Assembly (NCBI GenBank): GCA_009928005.1
Contig: RFVO01000007.1
Coordinates: forward strand, 1-43,788
Source: Chitinophagia bacterium
GTDB lineage: Bacteria > Bacteroidota > Bacteroidia > Chitinophagales > Chitinophagaceae
DNA length: 43,788 bases
Reading direction: 5' to 3'
The stretch's first letter is position 1. Each line of letters begins with the position of its first letter. Both the position numbers and the translations under genes were made by a program. Below, in pieces: positions 26,027-36,208 of the stretch. The notes under the pieces were generated by a model. The model was not told the origin of the DNA. It was given only the letters and a program-made list of their open reading frames with translations, and did no database searches.

Positions 26027-29000
26027 TTATTCAAATTTTAAATCTAAACCTAAGCCTCTCAATTCATGTACTAATACATTGAAAGATTCAGGGATACCAG
26101 CTTTAGGAATATTCTCGCCTTTTACAATGGCTTCATATGTCTTAGCTCTACCGATGATATCATCAGATTTAAGTGTTAATAATTCTTGTAGGATGTTAGA
26201 TGCACCATAAGCTTCTAAAGCCCATACCTCCATCTCACCAAAACGTTGACCACCAAACTGCGCTTTACCGCCTAATGGTTGTTGAGTGATTAAGCTGTAT
26301 GGTCCGATAGAACGAGCATGCATTTTATCATCCACCATATGGTGAAGTTTGATCATGTAGATCACACCCACTGATGTTTTTTGGTGGAAGCGTTCTCCTG
26401 TTTCTCCATCATATAAATAAGTATGTCCATTATTAGGAATTTTTGCCTTATCACATAACTCTTCAATTTCTGTAGTGCTGGCGCCATCAAAAATGGGCGT
26501 TGCAAATTTCACACCTAACTTCTTACCTGTCCATCCTAAAATGGTTTCATAGATTTGACCCAAGTTCATACGAGAAGGCACCCCTAATGGATTCAATACA
26601 ATATCCACTGGTGTTCCATCTTCCATGAATGGCATATCTTCTGCACGAACAATTTTAGCAACAATACCTTTGTTACCGTGACGGCCTGCCATCTTATCAC
26701 CCACTTTCAACTTACGCTTCACTGCTAAATAAACTTTAGCTAGTTTTAATACACCTGCTGGTAATTCATCACCAATAGAAATATTAAATTTCTCACGCTT
26801 ATAACGACCTAATTCTTCGTTGTATTTAATACTGAAGTTGTGTAATAATGTGTTGATTAAATCATCTGTCTTCTTATCACCTGTCCAACCTAATGGGTTA
26901 ACGTTTTGGAAATCGATTGTTGCTAAATTCTTTGCATTAAATTTGCTTCCTTTAGAAATTAAAGTTTCTCCAAAATTGTTTACCACACCTGGTGTTGTGT
27001 GATCTTTTAAAAGTGTTTGTAATTTTTCAATTAACAATTCTTTTAATGAAGTGAAGTTTTGCTCGTGTTGCTTCTCCACTTTATCTAACAATGCCTTCTC
27101 ACGTACTTTACCACTTTTATCTTTCTTCGCACGTTGGAATAATTTTTTATCAATTACAACACCCTCTGTTCCGTTCGGCGCTTTTAAAGAAGCATCTTTT
27201 GCATCACCTGCTTTGTCACCAAAGATAGCACGCAATAATTTTTCTTCTGGAGTTGGATCCGATTCTCCTTTAGGAGTAATCTTACCAATTAATATATCTC
27301 CTTCTTTAACTGTAGCACCAATACGAATAATACCATGCTCATCTAAGTCCTTAGTAGCCTCTTCAGAAACGTTGGGTATATCAGATGTTAATTCTTCTTC
27401 TCCTAATTTGGTATCGCGAACTTCTAATTCATATTCATCAATATGTATAGATGTAAATAAATCTTCACGCACTACCTTTTCACTAATTACGATAGCATCC
27501 TCAAAGTTGTAACCCTTCCATGGCATGAAGGCCACTTGTAAGTTACGACCTAAAGCAACTTCACCGTCTTTAGTTGCATAACCTTCCGTTAAGAAATCTC
27601 CCTTCTTCACTTTTTGTCCTTTCTTCACAGCAGGACGCAAGTTGATACAAGTAGATTGGTTGGTCTTAATGAACTTTGTTAACTTATAAATAATTAAGTC
27701 TTCGTTGAAACTAACTAAACGATCTATGTCATTTCTATTGTAACGAACATGAATTTCATTTGCGTCAACAAATTCAATAACACCATCACCTTCAGAATGT
27801 AATTGAATACGTGCATCACGCGCAGCTTTTCCTTCTAATCCAGTTCCTACTATAGGAACTTCAGGACGAATTAATGGTACCGCTTGACGTTGCATGTTTG
27901 ATCCCATCAAAGCACGGTTTGCATCATCATGCTCTAAGAATGGAATTAAAGAAGCACTCAAACCAACAATTTGGTTAGGTGCTACATCCATAAACTCAAC
28001 ATCTGTTTTATCTAAGATTGGGAAGTCTCCTGTTTCACGAGAAGGTACTTTATCTTCAGAAAATTCATTCTTGTCATTTAATGGAACATTACTTTGAGCA
28101 ATTTTTGCTGAATCTTCTTCTTCTGCACTCAAATAAGTTAAATGCTTTAAGCTCACTTTACCATTGTCTACTTTACGGTAAGGTGTTTCAATAAAGCCCA
28201 TATCGTTAATCTTTGCGTGTACACACAAAGTTGAAATCAAACCAATGTTGGGTCCTTCTGGTGTTTCAATCGTACACAAACGACCATAGTGTGAGTAGTG
28301 TACGTCACGCACCTCGAAACCTGCACGCTCACGACTTAAACCGCCGGGTCCTAGAGCGGAGATACGACGCTTGTGCGTGATCTCACTTAAAGGATTGGTT
28401 TGGTCTAAGAACTGAGACAATTGAGAAGTTCCAAAGAAAGAGTTGATAACAGAAGATAAAGTTCTCGCATTGATTAAATCCACTGGAGTAAATACTTCGT
28501 TATCACGTACGTTCATACGCTCACGAATTGTACGCGCCATTCGCGCTAAACCTACACCGAACTGAGCATACAATTGCTCTCCTACTGTACGCACACGACG
28601 ATTACTTAAATGATCGATATCGTCAATCTCTGCTTTCGCATTGGTTAAACGCACTAAATATTTAACAATCTCAATAATATCGTTCTTCGTTAATACTTTT
28701 TTCTCTTGTGTTAAATCATGACCTAATTTTTTGTTGATCTTGTAACGACCTACTTCTCCTAAATCGTAGCGTTTATCAGAGAAGAATAATTTGTCAATGA
28801 TTCCACGTGCCGTTTCATTATCTGGGGCATCTGCTCCACGTAATTGACGGTAAATATGTTGAACCGCTTCTAATTCTGAGTTAGAAGTATCTTTGTTTAA
28901 AGTGTTGTATATGATTGCATAATCACCACCCACGTCTTCTTTCTGGATAAATACACTCTTTGCACCCATTTCAACGATAAGGTTTACCGCATCTTGGTCT

Positions 29001-29830
29001 AAAACTGTATCACGTTCTAAAACGATTTCGTTACGCTCTATACTTACCACCTCACCTGTATCCTCATCTACAAAATCTTCAACCCATGTTCTTAAAACAC
29101 GTGCAGCTAATTTGCGTCCAATTTGATTACTTAAAGTTTTCTTATCTGCTTTTACTTCATCCGCCATTCCAAATAATTCCAAAATGTCTTTATCGGTTTC
29201 ATAACCAATAGAACGAAGTAAAGTAGTAACTGGGAATTTTTTCTTACGATCGATATACGCGAACATTACGTTGTTGATATCGGTTGCAAATTCCATCCAT
29301 GCTCCTTTGAAAGGAATAACACGAGCAGAATATATTTTTGTTCCGTTTGGATGTGTTGATTGACCAAAGAATACGCCTGGTGAACGATGTAATTGTGATA
29401 CCACAACACGCTCCGCTCCGTTAATAACGAATGTACCTCTTGGTGTCATGTAAGGAATGTTTCCTAAGAATACATCTTGCACGATTGTCTGAAAGTCAAC
29501 GTGCTCCTCGTCGTTACAACTTAAACGCAATTTTGCTTTTAAGGGCACTGCGTAAGTTAAACCACGTTCCATACACTCATCAATTGTGTAGCGTGGTGGA
29601 TCGATAAAATAATCCAAGAATTCTAAAACGAAAATGTTTCGTGTATCTGTGATAGGAAAATTTTCCTTAAACACACGAAACAAACCTTCCACATTTCTGC
29701 GATCAGGTGTTGTTTCTAACTGAAAGAATTCTTTGAAAGATTCTAACTGAATGTCAAGTAAGTCTGGTGCTTCGGCAACGTGTTTAATTTTACCAAAGTT
29801 GACTCTGTTGTTCAAGTTTGTTGTAGACAT
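26027..29830 (-). CDS. rpoB: RNA polymerase beta subunit
   Basis: The 1267-residue beta subunit includes the rifampicin region (about residues 460-520): [20 protein letters not shown] and [20 protein letters not shown]. The positions matching E. coli Gln513, Asp516, His526 and Ser531 are all wild type, so no classic rifampicin-resistance change is seen. The C-terminal phrases [15 protein letters not shown] and [20 protein letters not shown] are intact. Unlike in many bacteria, a terminator and a 417-base gap separate it from rplL, so rpoBC probably has its own promoter. Confidence 0.98.
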   Translation of the reverse strand: MSTTNLNNRVNFGKIKHVAEAPDLLDIQLESFKEFFQLETTPDRRNVEGLFRVFKENFPITDTRNIFVLEFLDYFIDPPRYTIDECMERGLTYAVPLKAKLRLSCNDEEHVDFQTIVQDVFLGNIPYMTPRGTFVINGAERVVVSQLHRSPGVFFGQSTHPNGTKIYSARVIPFKGAWMEFATDINNVMFAYIDRKKKFPVTTLLRSIGYETDKDILELFGMADEVKADKKTLSNQIGRKLAARVLRTWVEDFVDEDTGEVVSIERNEIVLERDTVLDQDAVNLIVEMGAKSVFIQKEDVGGDYAIIYNTLNKDTSNSELEAVQHIYRQLRGADAPDNETARGIIDKLFFSDKRYDLGEVGRYKINKKLGHDLTQEKKVLTKNDIIEIVKYLVRLTNAKAEIDDIDHLSNRRVRTVGEQLYAQFGVGLARMARTIRERMNVRDNEVFTPVDLINARTLSSVINSFFGTSQLSQFLDQTNPLSEITHKRRISALGPGGLSRERAGFEVRDVHYSHYGRLCTIETPEGPNIGLISTLCVHAKINDMGFIETPYRKVDNGKVSLKHLTYLSAEEEDSAKIAQSNVPLNDKNEFSEDKVPSRETGDFPILDKTDVEFMDVAPNQIVGLSASLIPFLEHDDANRALMGSNMQRQAVPLIRPEVPIVGTGLEGKAARDARIQLHSEGDGVIEFVDANEIHVRYNRNDIDRLVSFNEDLIIYKLTKFIKTNQSTCINLRPAVKKGQKVKKGDFLTEGYATKDGEVALGRNLQVAFMPWKGYNFEDAIVISEKVVREDLFTSIHIDEYELEVRDTKLGEEELTSDIPNVSEEATKDLDEHGIIRIGATVKEGDILIGKITPKGESDPTPEEKLLRAIFGDKAGDAKDASLKAPNGTEGVVIDKKLFQRAKKDKSGKVREKALLDKVEKQHEQNFTSLKELLIEKLQTLLKDHTTPGVVNNFGETLISKGSKFNAKNLATIDFQNVNPLGWTGDKKTDDLINTLLHNFSIKYNEELGRYKREKFNISIGDELPAGVLKLAKVYLAVKRKLKVGDKMAGRHGNKGIVAKIVRAEDMPFMEDGTPVDIVLNPLGVPSRMNLGQIYETILGWTGKKLGVKFATPIFDGASTTEIEELCDKAKIPNNGHTYLYDGETGERFHQKTSVGVIYMIKLHHMVDDKMHARSIGPYSLITQQPLGGKAQFGGQRFGEMEVWALEAYGASNILQELLTLKSDDIIGRAKTYEAIVKGENIPKAGIPESFNVLVHELRGLGLDLKFE

Positions 29831-30190
29831 ACGGTATAAACCAGGTTTTATTGAAGTATAATTTTTGGTAGAATATTCTCAAGTATAAAAAAGAATAAAA
29901 ACTATTTGTCGCCAAACAGTTAGTACACTAGACTATACGCCCAAAATAAAGGATTGCAAAGTTAAGCAAAGAGGAGCACTTTTAAAAACAAATTTTATAC
30001 CAAAAGCATTGATTTTGAGGATTTTTTGAGAAAAAATGCCAAAATAAGCAATTATGTCATATTTATTTATTTATAATTTGTATTTATTTGTTTTATAATA
30101 TATAGAATATAAATAAATTATAATATATAACATCCTTATTTTACCCTCTTTGGCGAATCTTATGCTTTTTTTAACAAGCGGGCATAAAAA
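29831..30190 (-). other. Intergenic leader/promoter region of rpoBC
   Basis: No coding frame is supported here. From about 30055 to 30135 the sequence is almost pure A/T, with TATAATATATA occurring twice, and may act as an upstream activating A/T tract for rpoB. The rplL terminator lies at the far end. A -7-like site (29957-29964) would give an rpoB leader of about 120 bases. Confidence 0.5.
29957..29964 (-). promoter_or_regulatory. Possible -7 box of rpoB
   Basis: On the minus strand this reads TAACTTTG, an exact match to TAnnTTTG. The nearest TTTG further upstream is 24 bases away, rather long, so the assignment is weak. Confidence 0.3.
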
Positions 30191-30218
30191 ACCCTCCTAT
30201 GATTGCTCGAAGGAGGGT
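30191..30218 (-). terminator. Terminator after rplL
   Basis: ACCCTCCT (30191-30198) pairs with AGGAGGGT (30211-30218). On the minus strand the stem is followed by TTTTTA. The loop contains TCGAGCAATC, which is also found in the terminator after nusG. Confidence 0.8.
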
Positions 30219-30246
30219 ATTATTTTTAGGACCTAAGTCTTGTAAA

Positions 30247-30618
30247 TTACTTTACTTCAACCTCTGCACCCGCTTCTTTTAATTTACCTGCAATTTCATC
30301 AGCTTCTGCTCTAGATACGCCTTCTTTAACTGCTTTAGGAGCGCCATCTACTAAATCTTTAGCTTCTTTCAAGCCAAGACCTGTTAAATCTTTAACGATT
30401 TTCACAATGTTCAATTTGCTTGCACCTGCATTAGTTAAGATTACATCAAAAGCTGTTTTTTCAGCTGCTGCTTCAGCACCACCACCACCTGCTACTGCTA
30501 CTGCTGCAGCTGCTGCTGGTTCGATACCGTAATCTGCTTTTAATACATCTGCTAACTCTTGAACTTCTTTCACTGTTAAGCCTACTAATTGTTCGGCTAT
30601 TTTTTTTACGTCTGCCAT
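30247..30618 (-). CDS. rplL: Ribosomal protein bL12 (L7/L12)
   Basis: The 123-residue stalk protein has an N-terminal dimerisation domain ([17 protein letters not shown]), an Ala/Gly-rich hinge (about 35-53, [17 protein letters not shown]) and the C-terminal factor-binding domain [20 protein letters not shown] ... [17 protein letters not shown]. It binds bL10 as multiple copies and recruits elongation factors to the ribosome. The order rplJ-rplL is standard, but 174 bases with two hairpins separate them here, and a terminator follows. Confidence 0.98.
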   Translation of the reverse strand: MADVKKIAEQLVGLTVKEVQELADVLKADYGIEPAAAAAVAVAGGGGAEAAAEKTAFDVILTNAGASKLNIVKIVKDLTGLGLKEAKDLVDGAPKAVKEGVSRAEADEIAGKLKEAGAEVEVK

Positions 30619-30632
30619 GTTGTTTCAATTTT

Positions 30633-30663
30633 TTCCGCTTTCAAAGCAAAAGCTCCAGCGGAA
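30633..30663. repeat. Hairpin just upstream of rplL
   Basis: TTCCGCT (30633-30639) pairs with AGCGGAA (30657-30663), 15 bases upstream of the rplL ATG on the minus strand. It may influence rplL translation or mRNA stability. Confidence 0.45.
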
Positions 30664-30735
30664 GGTTTAAAAAAATTATTATAACAATATAAAAACAGAA
30701 ACTCATTCGAGTCTTCTGAGATTAAAATTTTTGGT

Positions 30736-30761
30736 TGATGAAAAAGTTGACTCTTTCATCA
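30736..30761. repeat. Hairpin in the rplJ-rplL gap
   Basis: TGATGAAA (30736-30743) pairs with TTTCATCA (30754-30761). It lies shortly after the rplJ stop. It has no T tract, so it may be an RNA-processing or stabilising hairpin that allows different levels of bL10 and bL12. Confidence 0.4.
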
Positions 30762-30792
30762 GTTGCATTTTCAACTTCTTATCAGAAAACGC

Positions 30793-31383
30793 CTATGCGT
30801 TTTCTTCTGGTGCTGCTGCTTCAGCTGCTGGAGCTTCTGCAACTGCTACTTCAACCGCTGCGGCTACTACTTCAGTTTCAGATTTAGTAGAACCATTTTC
30901 AGCGTGATTTAACAATGCTGCAATAACACGCTTAGCTGGAGATTGTAACAATCCAATAACCTCACCAATCAATTCATTCTTAGTCTTGATTTTAGTTAAG
31001 GCAGCTAAAGAGTTGTCACCTACGAAAATATCTCCGTTGATGAATGCCGCTTTTAAAGTAGGTCTATCTCCTGCGTTTTCTTTTCTAAATGCACTAATAA
31101 TAACAGCTGGATCTTTTGGATTCTCTGCAAACATCAATGCTGTAACATTGTTTAAACTATCAAATACACCTGCATACTTTTCGCTGTCCAAACTTTCTAA
31201 TGCTTTACGAATTAAAGTGTTTTTAGCCACTTTTACTTCTACTTGCTTATTAAAACAAGTACGACGCAAATTAGAAACTTGTTCTACGCTCAAAGATTCT
31301 GTATCTGTGATATAGAAGTTATTATATTGAGAGAACTTTTCTTTTAAAAGTTCAATCACTTCATTTTTTTGATCTTTGGTCAT
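30793..31383 (-). CDS. rplJ: Ribosomal protein uL10
   Basis: The 196-residue stalk-base protein has the uL10 N-terminus (KNEVIELLKEKFSQYNNFYI) and the rRNA-binding part NLRRTCFNKQVEVKVAKNTL, then a C-terminal helix (GLLQSPAKRVIAALLNH) where bL12 dimers attach. A low-complexity Ala/Glu/Pro/Val tail ends the protein, which is common in Bacteroidota. It follows rplA by 49 bases in the rplKAJL unit. In other bacteria uL10-bL12 represses its own mRNA; a suitable leader structure is not obvious here. Confidence 0.97.
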   Translation of the reverse strand: MTKDQKNEVIELLKEKFSQYNNFYITDTESLSVEQVSNLRRTCFNKQVEVKVAKNTLIRKALESLDSEKYAGVFDSLNNVTALMFAENPKDPAVIISAFRKENAGDRPTLKAAFINGDIFVGDNSLAALTKIKTKNELIGEVIGLLQSPAKRVIAALLNHAENGSTKSETEVVAAAVEVAVAEAPAAEAAAPEENA

Positions 31384-31432
31384 AACTAATTTTATTTTGT
31401 TACCCGGGTCATTTCCTTGCGGATCACCAGGA

Positions 31433-32125
31433 TTAGTTCATTAATGATTTTGTTTCCAACGAAATACCTGGACTCATTGAAGAGGCCATGCTTACTCCTT
31501 TCAAATAAGTTCCTTTTGAAGAAGAAGGTTTCAATTTGATGATTGCATTTAATAACTCAGAACTGTTTTCTGCTATTTTTTCTGCAGAAAAAGAAACACG
31601 ACCTATTGAAGCATGCACGATACCTGCTTTGTCAACTTTGAAAGCGATCTTACCACCTTTTACTTCGTTTACTGCAGCAGCTACATCGTTTGTAACCGTT
31701 CCTGTTTTTGGATTTGGCATTAAGTTACGAGGTCCTAAAACCTTACCTAATTTACCAATTTTTGGCATTACTGAAGGAGTTGCGATAATAACATCCATAT
31801 CAACCCAACCGCCTTCAATCTTTGTTACAAACTCATCTAATCCAACATAATCAGCACCGGCTTCACGCGCAGCAGCTTCTTTATCTGGAGTACATAATAC
31901 CAATACTTTTTTTGTACGACCTGTTCCATGAGGAAGAGATACTGTTCCGCGCACTTGTTGATCGGCTTTCTTAGGATCTACTCCTAGACGAATGTGTAAA
32001 TCAACAGAGCTATCGAATTTTGTACAATTAATTTCTTTTACAAGTGTGGAAGCATCTTTAAGGGAATAAAATTTATTTTTATCCACCTTCGCTAACGCAA
32101 CTTTTCTTTTTTTAGTCAATGACAT
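31433..32125 (-). CDS. rplA: Ribosomal protein uL1
   Basis: The 230-residue protein forms the L1 stalk next to the ribosomal E site. Key phrases: [20 protein letters not shown] in the first domain (cited as [16 protein letters not shown]), [39 protein letters not shown] (the rRNA-binding loop) and [20 protein letters not shown]. Length is normal. It is 29 bases from rplK; uL1 classically represses the rplK-rplA mRNA, and the same control is plausible here. Confidence 0.98.
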   Translation of the reverse strand: MSLTKKRKVALAKVDKNKFYSLKDASTLVKEINCTKFDSSVDLHIRLGVDPKKADQQVRGTVSLPHGTGRTKKVLVLCTPDKEAAAREAGADYVGLDEFVTKIEGGWVDMDVIIATPSVMPKIGKLGKVLGPRNLMPNPKTGTVTNDVAAAVNEVKGGKIAFKVDKAGIVHASIGRVSFSAEKIAENSSELLNAIIKLKPSSSKGTYLKGVSMASSMSPGISLETKSLMN

Positions 32126-32154
32126 TGTTCATTAATATTTGTGGTGAATAAAAT

Positions 32155-32598
32155 TTAGTTTTCCCAAGGTGCTTTACCTTCAACAGTAATACCCATTGAA
32201 CGAGCAGTTCCAGCAACCATGCTCATTGCAGAATTCAAAGTGAAGGCATTTAAGTCTTCCATTTTATCTTTTGCAATTACTTCAACCTGTGCCCAAGTGA
32301 CTTTACCCACTTTATCACGGTTACTTTCTTTAGAACCTTTTTGAATTTTTGCAGCTTCCATTAATTGAACAGGAGCTGGTGCAGTTTTGATAACAAAGTC
32401 AAATGATTTGTCGGTATATACTGTAATTAATACAGGAACGACTTTACCTTGTTTGTCCTGAGTTCTTGCATTGAATTGCTTACAGAACTCCATAATGTTT
32501 ACCCCTTTAGAACCAAGGGCAGGACCTACTGGAGGTGCTGGGTTGGCTTGACCGCCTTTAACCTGCAGCTTCACAAAGCCAGAGATTTCTTTTGCCAT
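32155..32598 (-). CDS. rplK: Ribosomal protein uL11
   Basis: The 147-residue protein has the N-terminal domain with the flexible proline-rich motif ([20 protein letters not shown]) that contacts translation factors and thiostrepton, and the C-terminal rRNA-binding domain ([20 protein letters not shown]). It is the first gene of the rplKAJL unit, which has its own promoter immediately after the nusG terminator. Confidence 0.98.
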   Translation of the reverse strand: MAKEISGFVKLQVKGGQANPAPPVGPALGSKGVNIMEFCKQFNARTQDKQGKVVPVLITVYTDKSFDFVIKTAPAPVQLMEAAKIQKGSKESNRDKVGKVTWAQVEVIAKDKMEDLNAFTLNSAMSMVAGTARSMGITVEGKAPWEN

Positions 32599-32682
32599 TT
32601 TTTTATGTTTTTTTGGTTAAGCGTACCTGCATTAGGCAGATACTCCCAAATACCCACAGTTCGAAAACTGTAAATTGGAGGG

Positions 32683-32714
32683 CAAAGGTAGGAGAATCTT
32701 GGCATTTGGCCAAA
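32683..32714 (-). promoter_or_regulatory. Promoter of the rplKAJL unit
   Basis: On the minus strand TTTG (32711-32714) and TACCTTTG (32683-32690) are separated by 20 bases, an exact match to the Bacteroidota consensus. The -33 element lies within the T tract of the nusG terminator, so the unit restarts directly after termination. The rplK leader would be about 75-80 bases. Confidence 0.6.
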
Positions 32715-32719
32715 AAAAA

Positions 32720-32745
32720 TCCCTCCCCGATTGCTCGAGAAGGGA
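32720..32745 (-). terminator. Terminator after nusG
   Basis: An 11-pair stem, TCCCTCCCCGA (32720-32730) with TCGAGAAGGGA (32735-32745) including G-T pairs, has a four-base loop. Runs of A (32712-32719) and T (32747-32753) flank it, so it can work in both directions. It shares TCGAGCAATC with the rplL terminator. Confidence 0.85.
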
Positions 32746-32765
32746 CTTTTTTTACCTTTTTCCTT

Positions 32766-33392
32766 CTAACTCAGTTTTTCTACCTGCATGAAACTTAGTT
32801 CCACTGGAGTAGATCGACCGAATATTTTTACGGTCACTTTCAATTTCTTCTTTTCTTCATTCACCTCTTCTATGACACCATTAAAGTCATTGAAAGGTCC
32901 CTCAATTATTTTAACTGTTTCACCCAAAATGAAAGGCTCGCTGATAGAACCACCTATGTCGTTCATCTCATCTACCTTACCTAACATTTTGTTTACTTCA
33001 GATTTTCTTAAACATATAATATTTCCTTTTGACCCTTTACCATCGGTCAAAAAATGCATCACATTACTTACATTACTAATAGACATTACAATGTCATCTG
33101 GTAAACGCCCACCGTTATTGTTATCCAACACTTCCATCATTACATAACCTGGAAAATAGTTTTTTTCGCGCATTACTTTTTTACCATTTTGCACTTTATA
33201 TACTTTCTCCATTGGTAAAAAGACTTGCTTAATAATATTTGTCCAATTATTTCTAACAATGTCTTTATCCAGATATTCTTTAATCTTTTTTTCTTTACCA
33301 CTTACTACACGTAGTACATACCACTTTGTTTCTAGAGCAGCAGCCACAGGGGTTGTAGCAGTATCGACCGAATTTAAAACTTCTGTTTCCAT
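32766..33392 (-). CDS. nusG: Transcription termination/antitermination factor NusG
   Basis: The 208-residue protein has the NGN domain (KWYVLRVVSGKEKKIKEYL; VFLPMEKVYKVQNGKKV; NYFPGYVMMEV), which binds RNA polymerase, and a C-terminal KOW domain (FILGETVKIIEGPFNDFNG), which binds Rho or S10. A roughly 20-residue N-terminal extension (ETEVLNSVDTATTPVAA) precedes the NGN domain. It starts one base after the secE stop and is followed by a strong terminator, closing the tRNA-tuf-secE-nusG unit. Confidence 0.97.
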   Translation of the reverse strand: METEVLNSVDTATTPVAAALETKWYVLRVVSGKEKKIKEYLDKDIVRNNWTNIIKQVFLPMEKVYKVQNGKKVMREKNYFPGYVMMEVLDNNNGGRLPDDIVMSISNVSNVMHFLTDGKGSKGNIICLRKSEVNKMLGKVDEMNDIGGSISEPFILGETVKIIEGPFNDFNGVIEEVNEEKKKLKVTVKIFGRSTPVELSFMQVEKLS

Positions 33393-33393
33393 C

Positions 33394-33588
33394 TTATTTA
33401 AATAATGAGTATATCAACTTTAATAATTGGTTGCTTGAAAAATCCATCACCCAAACTAAAGCAGTAATGATAATGGTTGCTACCAAAACTATCACTGTGC
33501 TTTGTTGTAAATTAGCCCATGTAGGCCAAGTCACTTTCTCTTGCAACTCGATGTAGCTTTCTTTAAAATAATTAGCAATCTTGTTCAT
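33394..33588 (-). CDS. secE: Preprotein translocase subunit SecE
   Basis: The 64-residue protein is the single-membrane-span form of SecE. It has the amphipathic helix FKESYIELQEKVTWPTWANL, with the conserved VTWPT, followed by one membrane segment (STVIVLVATIIITALVWVM). It clamps SecY in the translocon. It is placed between tRNA-Trp and nusG, as in most bacteria, with a gap of one base to nusG. Confidence 0.96.
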   Translation of the reverse strand: MNKIANYFKESYIELQEKVTWPTWANLQQSTVIVLVATIIITALVWVMDFSSNQLLKLIYSLFK

Positions 33589-33620
33589 TCTATTCTATTT
33601 TTTTGTTCAAATTTTCTTCG

Positions 33621-33691
33621 CACGGGCACTAGGATTCGAACCCAGATCAAAGGTTTTGGAGACCCGTATGCTACCGTTGCACCATGCCCGT
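33621..33691 (-). tRNA. tRNA-Trp (anticodon CCA)
   Basis: On the minus strand a 71-base cloverleaf is seen: acceptor ACGGGCA/TGCCCGT with discriminator G, D arm GTGC/GCAT, anticodon loop CTCCAAA, T arm CTGGG/CCTAG around TTCGAAT. One position of the anticodon stem is mismatched (C-T). CCA is not encoded. It lies between tuf and secE and is probably processed from their common transcript. Confidence 0.93.
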
Positions 33692-33760
33692 ATGAACCAA
33701 AAGTCTTTGGTTCTAGCTAATGCTAAAACCAAAGACTTTCAGTTTATAAATTTAGTTAAA

Positions 33761-34948
33761 TTACTTAATAATCTCAGTAACTTGACCAGCTCCTACAGTT
33801 CTACCACCCTCACGAATAGCGAACTTAAGACCTTTTTCCATCGCGATAGGTTGGATTAACTTTACAGTTAAGCTAACGTTATCACCTGGCATTACCATCT
33901 CAGTTCCTTCTGGTAAAGCACACTCTCCTGTTACATCCGTTGTACGGAAGTAGAATTGAGGACGGTATTTATTAAAGAATGGAGTATGACGTCCACCTTC
34001 TTCTTTTGATAATACGTAAACTTCACATTTGAATTCAGTATGTGGTGTAATAGTTTTTGGTGCACAAATTACCATACCACGACGGATATCTTTTTTCTCA
34101 ATACCACGTAATAATAAACCTGCGTTATCACCAGCTTGACCTTGATCCAATAATTTTTTAAACATCTCAACACCTGTAACAGTTGAGCTCATTGGAGCAT
34201 CCATCAAACCTACAATTTCTACTGCCTCACCAACTTTAACGATACCACGCTCGATACGACCTGTAGCAACAGTTCCACGACCAGTGATCGAGAATACGTC
34301 CTCTACAGACATTAAGAATGGTTGATCGATAGGACGAGGAGGCAAAGGAATATATGTATCTACAGCATTCATTAATTCTGTAACTGCATCTAACCATTTT
34401 GGATCTCCTGCCAATGCACCTGTAGCAGAACCACGGATGATTGGTGTTTTTTCACCATCAAATCCATAAGAAGTTAATAAATCACGAACTTCCATTTCAA
34501 CTAAGTCTAATAATTCAGGATCATCAACTAAGTCTACTTTGTTCATGAATACAACGATTTGAGGAACACCTACTTGACGAGCCAATAAGATGTGCTCTTT
34601 TGTTTGTGGCATAGGACCATCTGTAGCCGCAACTACAAGGATAGCACCATCCATCTGAGCAGCACCAGTAATCATGTTTTTAACATAATCGGCGTGACCT
34701 GGACAGTCAACGTGTGCATAGTGACGAGTGTCAGTTTGGTATTCTACGTGAGCCGTGTTGATAGTGATACCACGCTCTTTCTCTTCGGGTGCACCGTCAA
34801 TTTCATCGTAGTTTTTCTTTGCTGCTAAACCTCTTTTAGATAATACATCTGTGATGGCTGCAGTTAATGTTGTTTTACCATGGTCAACGTGGCCAATAGT
34901 TCCAACGTTCACGTGGGGTTTCTCCCTCTTAAAGGTCTCTTTAGACAT
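33761..34948 (-). CDS. tuf: Elongation factor Tu
   Basis: The 395-residue GTPase brings aminoacyl-tRNA to the ribosome. GTP-binding motifs are complete: [14 protein letters not shown] (P-loop), [14 protein letters not shown] (switch I), [13 protein letters not shown] (switch II) and [12 protein letters not shown] (guanine recognition). Domains 2 and 3 follow, ending [14 protein letters not shown]. It is preceded by four tRNA genes and followed by tRNA-Trp and secE on the same strand. Whether the genome has a second tuf copy cannot be seen here. Confidence 0.99.
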   Translation of the reverse strand: MSKETFKREKPHVNVGTIGHVDHGKTTLTAAITDVLSKRGLAAKKNYDEIDGAPEEKERGITINTAHVEYQTDTRHYAHVDCPGHADYVKNMITGAAQMDGAILVVAATDGPMPQTKEHILLARQVGVPQIVVFMNKVDLVDDPELLDLVEMEVRDLLTSYGFDGEKTPIIRGSATGALAGDPKWLDAVTELMNAVDTYIPLPPRPIDQPFLMSVEDVFSITGRGTVATGRIERGIVKVGEAVEIVGLMDAPMSSTVTGVEMFKKLLDQGQAGDNAGLLLRGIEKKDIRRGMVICAPKTITPHTEFKCEVYVLSKEEGGRHTPFFNKYRPQFYFRTTDVTGECALPEGTEMVMPGDNVSLTVKLIQPIAMEKGLKFAIREGGRTVGAGQVTEIIK

Positions 34949-35106
34949 CTTTATTTGTTTTTATGTTATTTTTATAATTGCTGTTAATAGACCACCGAGT
35001 CCATCAACCATAGCTTTCAAAATTAAATCAACCTACTCAATTCACCTAGTTCTATTCACTTTTTCTTACTCCTCAGCTCTTTTTCAAGCTTTTTTACTAG
35101 TTTTTG

Positions 35107-35178
<72 letters not shown>

Positions 35179-35220
35179 AATAATCTAACCGGCTTCCATT
35201 GTTCCCATCAACAAACCAAT

Positions 35221-35296
35221 TGGAGCGGGAGACCAGGCTCGAACTGGCCACCTATAGCTTGGAAGGCTATCGCTCTACCAAATGAGCTACTCCCGC
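35221..35296 (-). tRNA. tRNA-Gly (anticodon TCC), CCA encoded
   Basis: On the minus strand: acceptor GCGGGAG/CTCCCGC with discriminator T, anticodon stem ATAGC/GCTAT with loop CTTCCAA, T loop TTCGAGC. The terminal CCA (35221-35223) is encoded. It matches the position of glyT in the E. coli tufB operon. Confidence 0.96.
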
Positions 35297-35374
35297 ATTT
35301 TTAACCCTTTAAAGAACTGTTTATCCATCAAGTCCTCGTTTTTGCATTAAGGAATGCAAAGTTACGAAAAAAAT

Positions 35375-35460
<86 letters not shown>

Positions 35461-35472
35461 CTAATTTTTCTG

Positions 35473-35545
35473 AGCCGGAAATGGGACTCGAACCCGCGAC
35501 CTGCTGATTACAAATCAGCTGCTCTACCAACTGAGCTATTCCGGC
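35473..35545 (-). tRNA. tRNA-Thr (anticodon TGT)
   Basis: On the minus strand: acceptor GCCGGAA/TTCCGGC with discriminator T, D arm GCTC/GAGC, anticodon stem GCTGA/TCAGC with loop TTTGTAA, T loop TTCGAGT. CCA is not encoded. It is the first gene of the tRNA-tuf operon, the position of thrU in E. coli. Confidence 0.96.
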
Positions 35546-35561
35546 AAGACATAAAAGAGCT

Positions 35562-35578
35562 ATCCCAATTTTTGGGAT
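35562..35578 (-). repeat. Small hairpin at the start of the tRNA-tuf transcript
   Basis: ATCCCAA (35562-35568) and TTGGGAT (35572-35578) form a seven-pair stem with a three-base loop. It would lie at or just after the predicted start of transcription of the tRNA-tuf operon, and also downstream of hpf, for which it might serve as a weak terminator. Confidence 0.45.
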
Positions 35579-35580
35579 GG

Positions 35581-35610
35581 CAAAGGTAATGGAAATCTTT
35601 ATTTATCAAA
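35581..35610 (-). promoter_or_regulatory. Promoter of the tRNA-tuf-secE-nusG unit
   Basis: On the minus strand TTTG (35607-35610) and TACCTTTG (35581-35588) are separated by 18 bases, an exact match to the Bacteroidota TTTG/TAnnTTTG promoter. It lies about 36 bases before the first tRNA. Confidence 0.65.
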
Positions 35611-35719
35611 ATTTTAGAGCATTATTTTATCTCAAAAACAAGGTAAAAATGAAAATAAGATCCTTTTATTGCCCCGAATAGTTCAAAAGGCTGAAATCCA
35701 ACAAAAAAAATGAAAATAT

Positions 35720-36019
35720 TTAATACGCTAATTTTTCTTTTTTCTTTATTAATTGATTGGTAATTGAGCTGAATGCTTCATCAAAAGCAGTTTGAAAGGT
35801 GCTTGCAGATGATTTTACAAAACAATCTTGCTTGGGAACATGGATTTTAATCTCAACCACTTTTTCTTTAATTGCATGTGCTAGACTTTCTAATTTTAAA
35901 TACACTTCTACCCTAGTTATTCGATCATGAAAGGTTTGTAATTTATCCAATTTTTTTTGAACGGATTCTAAGAGTTTTTTGTCGGCATCAAAGTGCACAG
36001 CTTGAATACTAATGTTCAT
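35720..36019 (-). CDS. hpf: Ribosome hibernation-promoting factor, short form
   Basis: The 99-residue protein has the HPF/RaiA fold: MNISIQAVHFDADKKLLESV (first strand and helix), VQKKLDKLQTFHDRITRVEVYL, a strand with VVEIKIHVPKQDCF, and a basic C-terminal helix (FDEAFSSITNQLIKKKEKL). It binds the 30S decoding region when growth slows. The length corresponds to short HPF, without the dimerisation domain of the long form. It lies 189 bases after xerC on the same strand and upstream of the tRNA-tuf operon. Confidence 0.9.
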   Translation of the reverse strand: MNISIQAVHFDADKKLLESVQKKLDKLQTFHDRITRVEVYLKLESLAHAIKEKVVEIKIHVPKQDCFVKSSASTFQTAFDEAFSSITNQLIKKKEKLAY

Positions 36020-36120
36020 GGTATAAAATTTTAATGAATAAAAAATAAGAAATTATAGATATATAAAATCCTTTTAGCTACTGTAGTAAGTTACGACATT
36101 TATTAAAATAAAACAAGCAT

Positions 36121-36170
36121 AAAAATGATTTAAGAAAACTTTATGATTAGATACGATATCAATCATTTTT
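36121..36170. repeat. Inverted repeat between xerC and hpf
   Basis: AAAAATGATT (36121-36130) and AATCATTTTT (36161-36170) are complementary across a 30-base loop; a nested ATGATT/AATCAT pairing is possible. It may be a weak terminator for xerC. The remainder of the 36020-36208 gap shows nothing else. Confidence 0.3.
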
Positions 36171-36208
36171 TGAGACTCATCCAATAATAAATAATTGAAA
36201 TTCGAAGC

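Noticed and set aside
27051-27512. A 153-codon open frame on the plus strand inside rpoB
   Set aside because: It is antisense to an intact, highly conserved gene, shows no family motif, and arises from the codon pattern of rpoB. The same applies to other frames opposite rpoC, rplA, rplJ, nusG and hscA.
30055-30135. Extremely A/T-rich tract as a replication origin
   Set aside because: No DnaA-box series or dnaA/dnaN neighbour is seen; position upstream of rpoB fits a promoter region better.
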